From contig JAXGVG010000059.1 of NCBI GenBank assembly GCA_040773965.1, positions 1 to 10,765 on the forward strand: a stretch of DNA of 10,765 nt, written 5' to 3'. Both the position numbers and the translations under genes were made by a program. Of the stretch, positions 5,569 through 10,765 are shown one piece after another; within the stretch, counting starts at the first letter, position 1; each line of letters starts with the position of its first letter. The notes under the pieces were generated by a model. The model was not told the origin of the DNA and did not search any database. It worked only from the letters and a program-made list of their open reading frames with translations. The DNA comes from JAXGVG01 sp040773965 (GTDB taxonomy: Bacteria; Pseudomonadota; Alphaproteobacteria; UBA9219).

Positions 5569-7065
5569 ATGGGGCTGCTCTCAAACATCACGCGCGTCTG
5601 GCGCGGGGCTTTTGGTTCGCTCTCGACGGGAGGTTTCGAAGCTTCGCAGGGCAACAGGCGCCTACGGACGTTTCAGCCATCGCGCCTGCATCTCAACACG
5701 TTGCTTGTCGGCGCAGGGGCAACGATCACGGCGCGGGCGCGTTATCTTATCCGGAACAACGGCTACGCTTTGAACGCGGCGGAAAGCTGGACGGGCAACG
5801 CCGTGGGTGACGGGATCAACCCGTCGAGCAAGATCGCCAATGCGCGCCTCAAAAACCGCGTCATGGAACTGTGGTGCAACTGGACGGATTACGCCGACGC
5901 GGAAGGACTAACGGACTTTTACGGACTACAACGCCGCGCCGCGCGGGAGATGTTCGTCACGGGCGAGACGTTTTTCGTCTTCCGGCCCGTTTCCGCGTCG
6001 CTCGGCCTGCCTGTGCCGCTTCAATTGCAACTTCTGCCGACCGAAATGTTGCCTTTGACCAAGAACGAGGTTCTTGCGAACGGCAATGTCATCCGGTGCG
6101 GTATCGAATTCGACGGCAACGGACGGCGCGTGGCCTACCATTTCCTGCGCCGCCATCCCGGCGACCTGACGCAACCAGACCTGACAAGCGAAACGGTACG
6201 AATCCCGGCCTTGAACGTCATGCATCTGATGGACGCGGCGGATGCTGGCCAGTTGCGCGGCGTCTCGCGCTTGGCTCCTGCCATCGTGAAGCTGTTTCTT
6301 CTGGATCAGTATGACGATGCGGAACTTGATCGCAAGAAGGTCGCGGCCATGTACGCGCTCTTCATTACGACGCCTGCGCCGAACGAACCATTCGATACGG
6401 CGGAGCAGGAAGACGAAAACGGCGAACGCGTCATGGACGTGCAGCCCGGTCAGGTCACGATGCTGGAGCCCGGCGAAGAGGTTCAAACCTCGTCGCCTGC
6501 CGATGTTGGTCAGACCTACGAGCCGTTTCAGTACCGCACGATCCTGCAAATCGCGGCAGCGACGGGCGTGCCTTACGCCTACGTCTCCGGCGACATGTTG
6601 AAGGCGAACTATTCAAACTCGCGCATGGCTTTGCTCGAGTTCCGGCGGCGCGTTGGTGCTTGGCAGCACTCGGTCATGGTCTGGCAGTTGTGCCGCCGTG
6701 TCTGGGAACGCTGGATGGATATGGCCGTTCTGTCGGGTGCGCTGACGATCCGCAACTTTGAGGCTAAACGCGCGGACTATCTGGGTTGCGACTGGTTGCC
6801 GCCCAAATGGGACTGGGTCGATCCGCTCAAGGATGCCAACGCCGAAATTGCGCAAATCAACGCCGGACTCAAAAGCCGGACACAAGCCATCGCGGAGCGC
6901 GGCTACGACATCGCGCAGGTCAACGCCGAGATCGCGACGGAGCGACAGCAGGAAGCGCAGCTGGGGATTTCCTTTCAGGAGACGAAAGCTTTGCCCGCGC
7001 CGCAGCCTGATGCGCCGCAGGATGAGCAAAACAATCAACCCATTGAGGAACAGCAAACGACATGA
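5569..7065 (+). CDS. Phage portal protein (lambda gpB family), 498 aa
   Basis: Forms the dodecameric ring at one vertex through which DNA enters and leaves the capsid, and nucleates prohead assembly. Family traits in order: TARARYLIRNNGYALNAAES (54-73) with VGDGI (79-83) near the N-terminus; DFYGLQRRAAREMFVTGE (116-133); LQLLPTEML (153-161); RGVSRLAPAI (230-239), typical of lambda-type portals; VPYAYVSGDMLKANYSNSR (334-352); WVDPLKDANAEIAQINAGL (416-434), then SRTQAIAERGYD. The C-terminal 30 residues are Pro/Gln-rich and probably disordered. Lambda gpB has 533 residues, so it is full length. AAGGGG overlaps the preceding gene as ribosome site. Its TGA stop overlaps the ATG of the protease gene (7062-7065), so the two are probably translationally coupled. 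In lambda the portal N-terminus is trimmed during head maturation; whether that happens here cannot be seen. Confidence 0.96.
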   Translation: MGLLSNITRVWRGAFGSLSTGGFEASQGNRRLRTFQPSRLHLNTLLVGAGATITARARYLIRNNGYALNAAESWTGNAVGDGINPSSKIANARLKNRVMELWCNWTDYADAEGLTDFYGLQRRAAREMFVTGETFFVFRPVSASLGLPVPLQLQLLPTEMLPLTKNEVLANGNVIRCGIEFDGNGRRVAYHFLRRHPGDLTQPDLTSETVRIPALNVMHLMDAADAGQLRGVSRLAPAIVKLFLLDQYDDAELDRKKVAAMYALFITTPAPNEPFDTAEQEDENGERVMDVQPGQVTMLEPGEEVQTSSPADVGQTYEPFQYRTILQIAAATGVPYAYVSGDMLKANYSNSRMALLEFRRRVGAWQHSVMVWQLCRRVWERWMDMAVLSGALTIRNFEAKRADYLGCDWLPPKWDWVDPLKDANAEIAQINAGLKSRTQAIAERGYDIAQVNAEIATERQQEAQLGISFQETKALPAPQPDAPQDEQNNQPIEEQQTT

Positions 7066-8375
7066 TGAACGATCTTCCGCATATTGCCGCCCGCGTGTTT
7101 GGCGCGCCGCTGATGCTGGCGCGGCCCAAACTCGACGTGCTGCTTTCCGTCCTCGGCCCGCGTCTGACGGGAGCTGGCGGCGAGACCCTGACGCTGGGCG
7201 GCGAGAATGCGCCCGGTGACGACGAGGATTTGCAGATCACGTCCGAAGGCGTGGCCGTTGTTCCAGTCTTTGGCACGCTTGTTACGCGCTCCAGTTACCT
7301 TGCGGCTCTCAGCGGTCTGACCAGCTACGCGGAAGTCGGGCAGAACATCGAAAGTGCCTTTGCCGATCCGTCCGCCCGAGCCGTTTTGCTCGAGATCGAC
7401 TCCCCCGGCGGCGAAGTCGGGGGCCTTTTTGATTTGTGCGACAAGATTGCGGCGCTGAAGGCGCAATATGGCAAGCCGCTCTGGGCTTTGGCCCATGAGG
7501 GCGCATTGTCGGCGGCCTATGCCATCGCGTCGTGTGCCGACAAGATCGTTTTGACGCAAACGGCGGAAGTGGGCTCCATCGGGGTTGTCGCGGTTCATGT
7601 CGACGAAAGCGGCGCGGACGAACAAGCCGGTCTTGCCTGGAACTTCATCTATGCGGGCGAGCGCAAGGTGGACGGCAATCCGCATGAGCCCTTGGCTGAC
7701 CGCGCGCGCGAGGAAATCCAGGCTGATGTCGATGGGCTTTATGCCGCCTTCGTCGCTCTTGTCTCGAAAAATCGTGGCCTTCAGGCCGAAACCGTTCGCG
7801 GCACCGAAGCGGGCGTCTATCGCGGCGCGTCCGCGCTTGATGTCCGGCTTGCCGATGCCGTGATGAGCCGTGAGGCGGCGCTTGCCGCCTTGGGGTCTTC
7901 CGTCAACCCAACATTCGCCTCATTCACAACAAACCGAAAGGACAAGCTGATGACTACCGAAGCCCCGAAAATCGAAGCCCAAACGCAGGTCGAAACGCCG
8001 CAACCTGAGCAGCCGCCTGCCGCTCCGGCAGCGGATCCTGCGCCTACGCCGCCGCAACCTGCAGCTGAACCGGCCCCCGAAACGGCGGATCAAGCCGCGA
8101 TTGAGGCGAAAGTCACTCAAAAAGTACGCGAAAGCTACGCCGAAATGGCCCAAATCGCCGCGCAAGCCGCAAGGCTCGGCGTGACGCTCGACGTGGCCGA
8201 AGCGATGGCAAAGGGACTGAAACCCGACGCCATGCGACGCGCCGTGCTCGACGAGTTGGCCGCGCGTTCGAACGCGACTGGCGTCGTTGCGGCGGCGACA
8301 GCCCCCACAGCCACGTCTGCCGACAGCCCCATCGTCCGCCGCGCCCGTGCGGCAGCCGATAAGGCCAAGGCGTAA
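7062..8375 (+). CDS. Head-maturation protease, S49 (SppA-like) family, with C-terminal scaffold domain (lambda gpC-like), 437 aa
   Basis: Prohead protease that degrades the internal scaffold during capsid maturation. The peptidase domain spans about 55-275: VPVFGTLV (67-74), VLLEIDSPGGEVGG (108-121) forming the oxyanion region, HEGALSAAYAIAS with the likely nucleophile Ser150, GSIGVVAVH (171-179) and YAGERKVDGNPHEPL with the likely catalytic Lys202, as in the Ser-Lys dyad of SppA and lambda gpC. The C-terminal third (297-437) begins with a Pro/Ala/Gln/Glu-rich linker (about 305-345) and continues into a charged helix (350-410) typical of scaffolds. Lambda gpC has 439 residues. An in-frame internal start at 7950 would give the scaffold alone. 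The gene overlaps the portal stop by four bases; tandem ATGs at 7062 and 7065 are both possible starts. Confidence 0.95.
   Translation: MMNDLPHIAARVFGAPLMLARPKLDVLLSVLGPRLTGAGGETLTLGGENAPGDDEDLQITSEGVAVVPVFGTLVTRSSYLAALSGLTSYAEVGQNIESAFADPSARAVLLEIDSPGGEVGGLFDLCDKIAALKAQYGKPLWALAHEGALSAAYAIASCADKIVLTQTAEVGSIGVVAVHVDESGADEQAGLAWNFIYAGERKVDGNPHEPLADRAREEIQADVDGLYAAFVALVSKNRGLQAETVRGTEAGVYRGASALDVRLADAVMSREAALAALGSSVNPTFASFTTNRKDKLMTTEAPKIEAQTQVETPQPEQPPAAPAADPAPTPPQPAAEPAPETADQAAIEAKVTQKVRESYAEMAQIAAQAARLGVTLDVAEAMAKGLKPDAMRRAVLDELAARSNATGVVAAATAPTATSADSPIVRRARAAADKAKA
7937..7942 (+). promoter_or_regulatory. Internal ribosome binding site for the nested scaffold start
   Basis: AAAGGA lies seven bases before the in-frame ATG at 7950, inside the protease coding sequence. 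Its strength and spacing are as good as those of the annotated gene starts here. It falls exactly at the boundary between the peptidase and scaffold parts of the protein, where lambda places the Nu3 start in gene C. Confidence 0.65.
7950..8375 (+). CDS. Predicted nested capsid scaffold protein (Nu3-like, internal start in the protease gene), 141 aa
   Basis: In lambda, the scaffold Nu3 is made from an in-frame internal start in gene C and is needed in many copies to shape the prohead. Here an ATG at 7950 (protease residue 297, MTTEAPK) follows a clear AAAGGA ribosome site. The product would be 141 residues: a Pro/Ala/Gln/Glu-rich low-complexity segment (about the first 50), a charged helix (IEAKVTQKVRESYAEMAQI), an LGVTLDVAEAMAKGL segment, and a basic Ala-rich C-terminus (VRRARAAADKAKA), the part that in scaffolds contacts the capsid. 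The identity of both C-termini and the boundary position fit the lambda arrangement. Separate translation is inferred from the sequence and not shown. Confidence 0.68.
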   Translation: MTTEAPKIEAQTQVETPQPEQPPAAPAADPAPTPPQPAAEPAPETADQAAIEAKVTQKVRESYAEMAQIAAQAARLGVTLDVAEAMAKGLKPDAMRRAVLDELAARSNATGVVAAATAPTATSADSPIVRRARAAADKAKA

Positions 8376-8395
8376 CCCTAAAACTCTTAACACCT

Positions 8396-8401
8396 AAGGA
8401 G
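8396..8401 (+). promoter_or_regulatory. Strong ribosome binding site of the decoration protein gene
   Basis: AAGGAG sits nine bases before the ATG at 8411, within a 35-base gap that follows the protease stop. Unlike its overlapping upstream neighbours, this gene therefore has independent initiation, fitting a protein needed at several hundred copies per head. Confidence 0.7.
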
Positions 8402-8410
8402 AAACCCACC

Positions 8411-8800
8411 ATGACTGCACTGACGCAAAACCCCACGCTTGGCGATCTCGTGAAATACGAGCTTGAACCGCGCTACAGCCGCGAGTTCGTGACTCTCAAA
8501 TCCGGCGCTTCCTATGTCCTCGGCACGGTGCTGGGCAAGATCACGGCTTCCGGCAAATACCGCGCTTCGCCTGTGGCGGAAGTCGTGGGCGACGAAGGCG
8601 CGGAAAACGCATGCGCCGTTCTGCTGGAGATCGTTGACGCGACAGCGGCGGATGCCGTCGGTCTCGTCGCGGTTCGTGGCCCCATCATTCTGTCGAAAGA
8701 TCGTCTGGCTTATGACGCCAGCGTCGATCTGGCGGCGGAAAAAGCGGCCAAGATCGTCCAGCTTGCAAGCCACGGCCTTGTCGTCCGCGACACGGCCTAA
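8411..8800 (+). CDS. Head decoration protein (lambda gpD-like), 129 aa
   Basis: Binds as trimers on the expanded capsid surface and stabilises the head against the pressure of packaged DNA. Visible pattern: an N-terminal extended arm (MTALTQNPTLGDLVKYEL), SREFVTLKSG (23-32) and SYVLGTVLGKIT (35-46), then NACAVLLEIVDAT (66-78), VAVRGPIILSKDRLAYD (86-102) and a C-terminal helix with GLVVRD. The SGxxYxxGTVLGxIT and VRGPxxL elements are those of the head-decoration family. Lambda gpD has 110 residues; this one is slightly longer. It stands between the protease and the capsid genes as D does in lambda, and is followed after 24 bases by an intrinsic terminator, which is unusual within a head operon. 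Confidence 0.93.
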   Translation: MTALTQNPTLGDLVKYELEPRYSREFVTLKSGASYVLGTVLGKITASGKYRASPVAEVVGDEGAENACAVLLEIVDATAADAVGLVAVRGPIILSKDRLAYDASVDLAAEKAAKIVQLASHGLVVRDTA

Positions 8801-8824
8801 GCGACCGCACATATCCCACCCGAC

Positions 8825-8846
8825 ACCGCCTTCAAGGCGGTTTTTT
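8825..8846 (+). terminator. Intrinsic terminator between decoration and capsid genes
   Basis: ACCGCC (8825-8830) and GGCGGT (8836-8841) form a GC-rich stem around the loop TTCAA; two more A-T pairs could close the loop region. A run of six T follows (8841-8846). This is a classic rho-independent form on the plus strand. It lies 24 bases past the decoration gene stop and 25 bases before the capsid ATG. Either termination is partial, or the capsid gene has another promoter, or phage antitermination reads through it. Confidence 0.8.
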
Positions 8847-8870
8847 CATGTCTAACCTCTGGAGAAACTT

Positions 8871-9890
8871 ATGACTGTCATCATCAATCCCTTTGACGCA
8901 GGCGGCTATTCGCTTGCGGAAATGACGCAGGCCATCAACATCCTGCCGAACATCTACACGCGCCTCGGCCAGATGGGCCTGTTTCGGTTCGAAGGTATCA
9001 CGCAGCGTTCCGTCCTGATCGAACAGGCGGAAGGCGTACTGAACCTTTTGCCGACCGTGCCCTTGGGTGGGCCTTCGACCGTCGCCAACCGCGACAGCCG
9101 GTCGATGCGCTCGTTCACCGTGCCGTGGATCCCGCACGACGACAACATCACGCCGCAGGATATCCAAGGCGTGCGCGGGTTCGGCAGCGCGGACAGCAGC
9201 GATCCGCTCGCTGTTCTGATGGAACGCAAGCTGACCCGCATGCGCGCCAAGCACGCCCAGACCCGCGAGTTCATGGAAATCAATGCGCTTCGCGGCACGG
9301 TGCGGGACGGCGCAGGCACGACGCTCTACAACTACGTCACGGAGTTCGGCCTCACGCGCCTGTCCGTGGACTTCGATTTCGGCGACGATGCTTCGGATAT
9401 TCAAGCGATCATCCGCGACGTTTTGCGCAAGATCGAAACGGAGTTGAAGGGCGAGAGCATGAGTTCCGTTCTCGCGCTTGTCTCGCCGGAGTTCTTCGAC
9501 AAGCTGATCGGGCATCCCAAGGTCGTAGAAGCCTACAAGTTCTACGCCTCGGGCATGCAGCCTCTGCGCGAAGATGCCCGTCGCCGCTTCCCGTTCGGGG
9601 GCATCGTGTTTGAGGAATACTCGGCCACGGTCACGCTGTCGACCGGCGCGACGGAAACGCTCGTTCCGGCAAGCGAAGGCATCGCGTTCCCCTTGGGCAC
9701 GCTCGATACCTTCGTGACCTACGGCGCGCCTGCCAACCTTATCGAGACGGTCAATACCATCGGTCTGCCGATCTATGCCCGTCAGTTGGCGCGTCCGGAC
9801 GGTGGGGCTATCGAGATCCGCACGGAATCCTCGATCCTGCCGATCAACAAGCGGCCCCGCCTCGCGGTGCAGCTGATGAGCAGCACGTAA
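8871..9890 (+). CDS. Major capsid protein (lambda gpE-like, HK97 fold), 339 aa
   Basis: Builds the icosahedral head shell. Near-identical length to lambda gpE (341 residues). The N-terminus has the family pattern: NPFDAGGYSLAEMTQAINIL (6-25), PNIYTRLGQMGLF (26-38), RSVLIEQAEGVLNLLPT (46-62), then SMRSFTVPWIPHDD (78-91) and ITPQDIQGVRGFG (93-105). Later parts include a helical stretch with MERKLTRMRAKHAQTREF and NALRGTV, the ALVSPEFFDKLIGHPKVVEAY segment and a C-terminal region with FPLGTLDTFVTYGAP and PIYARQLARPDGG. No protease or decoration domain is fused to it. GGAG lies six bases before the ATG, immediately downstream of the terminator. Assignment is firm from the N-terminal pattern, length and position. 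Confidence 0.96.
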   Translation: MTVIINPFDAGGYSLAEMTQAINILPNIYTRLGQMGLFRFEGITQRSVLIEQAEGVLNLLPTVPLGGPSTVANRDSRSMRSFTVPWIPHDDNITPQDIQGVRGFGSADSSDPLAVLMERKLTRMRAKHAQTREFMEINALRGTVRDGAGTTLYNYVTEFGLTRLSVDFDFGDDASDIQAIIRDVLRKIETELKGESMSSVLALVSPEFFDKLIGHPKVVEAYKFYASGMQPLREDARRRFPFGGIVFEEYSATVTLSTGATETLVPASEGIAFPLGTLDTFVTYGAPANLIETVNTIGLPIYARQLARPDGGAIEIRTESSILPINKRPRLAVQLMSST

Positions 9891-9893
9891 GCA

Positions 9894-10211
9894 ATGAAAG
9901 ACGCCTTCTCGGCGGCGATGGACGATCTGTTCGCGGATCCGAACATCGCCGCCGATGCGGTCTATCTCCCGCAGACAGGCGGAGCTGGATCCGATGTGCG
10001 TGTAATCCTGAAACAACCGGATGAAGTCGTATCTTTCGGCGACGCAAAAATCGCCTCGGACACGCTGACGCTGCTTGTGCGTATGACGGATATCCAAGAC
10101 CCCGAAGAGGACGACATGTTCCTGATCGGCGGAAGGAACTACGTCGTGCAAGGCGCTCCCGACGCGGATGCGTTGCGCCATGTCTGGACTTTAAATACGA
10201 GGTCCGCATGA
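9894..10211 (+). CDS. Head-tail attachment protein, gpFII-like (105 aa)
   Basis: In lambda, FII joins the filled head to the tail by binding below gpW. The sequence shows MKDAFSAAMDDLFADPNIAADAVYL (an N-terminal helix and strand), then DVRVILKQPDEVVSFGDAKI, SDTLTLLVRMTDIQDPEEDD (57-76), and a C-terminal IGGRNYVVQGAPDADALRHVWTL. This beta-rich plan with a G-x-xYxVxG-x-PxxD ending is that of small FII-type or phage ATP-binding sugar transporter-like proteins in alphaproteobacterial prophages. Lambda gpFII has 117 residues. It starts three bases after the capsid stop without an obvious ribosome site and overlaps the next gene in ATGA (10208-10211), so translational coupling is likely. The role comes mostly from position and size; there is no separate FI gene between capsid and this one. 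Confidence 0.78.
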   Translation: MKDAFSAAMDDLFADPNIAADAVYLPQTGGAGSDVRVILKQPDEVVSFGDAKIASDTLTLLVRMTDIQDPEEDDMFLIGGRNYVVQGAPDADALRHVWTLNTRSA

Positions 10212-10765
10212 GCTTGCGCCTTGCGGCTGCCTTGCAGGGCAGCATGACCAAAATCCTGGCGCAGGAAACGAAGGCGGCGGAACAAGCCGTTACACTTGGC
10301 ATTCGTGCAGCCACGGATGGCCTCAAACTGGAGTTGCGCGGCCAAGTCACAAGCGCAGGTCTCGGTCAGCGTTTGGCGAATACATGGCGCGGCATGGTGT
10401 TCCCGCAGGGACAGGCCAGCATCAATGCGGCGGGCTTTGTGTTCAGCAAAGCTCCAAACATCATCAGCGTCTATGCGCATGGCGCTTTATTGCGTTCGAC
10501 GAAAGGCCTGTTTCTGGCCGTTCCGATGCCTGCTGCTGGCAAGTACGCAATGGGCAAGAAGATCACGCCAGCAACATGGGAACAGGTTCACGGGCAACGG
10601 CTCCGATTCATTTATCGGCGGGGATCCGTTTCCTTGCTGGTTGCCGACAACATGCGCGCACGGACAGGCAAGCGCGGCGGCTTTGCACATGCCAGCGCAA
10701 CAGCGATGCGAACGGGTCGCGGTCTTACCACAGCGATCATGTTCGTGCTTGTCCCCCAACTCACG
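10208..10765 (+). CDS. Neck/minor tail protein, DUF6441-like, 3' truncated by the window edge (186 aa visible)
   Basis: Begins at ATG 10208, overlapping the stop of the gpFII-like gene by four bases, and stays open to the right edge. Sequence traits: an N-terminal helix (LAAALQGSMTKILAQETKAA), IRAATDGLKLELRGQV (32-47), GLGQRLANTWRG (51-62), INAAGFVFSKAPNIISVYAHG (72-92), LFLAVPMPAAG (101-111), ITPATWEQVHGQRLRFIYRRG (119-139) and a C-terminal IMFVLVPQLT. This succession matches proteins I recall as DUF6441 in alphaproteobacterial prophages: an RAATDGLKxxLR helix, LGxRLANTWR, a SKAPxI-hG strand and an LRFxYRRG strand. Its place, straight after the head-tail attachment gene, is where lambda has gpZ, which prepares the tail end for joining. 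Function is therefore inferred from position. Probably only a few dozen residues are missing. Confidence 0.8.
   Translation, partial: MSLRLAAALQGSMTKILAQETKAAEQAVTLGIRAATDGLKLELRGQVTSAGLGQRLANTWRGMVFPQGQASINAAGFVFSKAPNIISVYAHGALLRSTKGLFLAVPMPAAGKYAMGKKITPATWEQVHGQRLRFIYRRGSVSLLVADNMRARTGKRGGFAHASATAMRTGRGLTTAIMFVLVPQLT

Noticed and set aside
5082..5654. Minus-strand open frame across the terminase/gpW/portal junctions
   Set aside because: It overlaps three well-supported plus-strand genes and has no recognisable protein pattern.
8832..10181. A 449-codon open frame antisense to the capsid and gpFII-like genes
   Set aside because: Composition is Arg/His/Asp-rich and typical of a mirror frame; it starts inside the gpFII-like gene and would run into the terminator hairpin region.
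1..10765. CRISPR array, tRNA gene, insertion sequence or attachment site
   Set aside because: No regularly spaced repeats, no cloverleaf-like sequence, no transposase or integrase, and no long direct repeats were seen.

Overview
The window is part of a tailed-phage genome or prophage, most likely from an alphaproteobacterium. It carries a lambda-type head-assembly module on the plus strand (about 2826 to the right edge) and, to its left, an accessory block: a plus-strand DNA methyltransferase fragment and a minus-strand set of small uncharacterised genes. The host guess is an inference. It rests on GC-rich coding DNA, on protein families I associate with alphaproteobacterial prophages (ParB/methylase fusion, DUF3489, DUF6441-like), and on few GANTC sites (11 by hand count), the pattern expected where a CcrM-type methylase is active. 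No integrase, host flank, tRNA or attachment site is visible, so integrated versus free phage cannot be decided.

Left block (1-2667). A beta-class DNA methyltransferase, cut by the left edge, ends at 894. It runs tail-to-tail into three closely spaced minus-strand genes (891-1400, 1411-1878, 1890-2105), each with a strong Shine-Dalgarno sequence. They form one transcription unit of unknown function. Behind an AT-rich gap with a 15-bp hairpin lies a separate minus-strand gene, a DUF3489 helix-turn-helix-like protein (2248-2667).

Intergenic 2668-2825. This stretch separates the divergent DUF3489 gene and head operon. It holds two short palindromes and sits where lambda-like phages have cos and late control sequences.

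Head module (2826-10765, all plus strand, mostly overlapping or nearly abutting). The order is terminase small subunit, terminase large subunit (GpA family), gpW-like head-tail joiner, lambda-type portal, S49 head-maturation protease with an in-frame nested scaffold start, head decoration protein (gpD-like), an intrinsic terminator, major capsid protein (gpE-like), a gpFII-like head-tail attachment protein, and a neck/tail protein of the DUF6441 type cut by the right edge. This is the lambda order nu1-A-W-B-C/nu3-D-E-FII-Z, without an FI gene. Together they would form the prohead, process its scaffold, package DNA through the portal, stabilise the filled head with decoration protein and fit the connector for the tail.

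I see no convincing new defence system. The points most worth a second look are the nested scaffold start, the terminator between decoration and capsid genes, the two-module small proteins of the minus-strand cassette, and the palindromes upstream of terminase.
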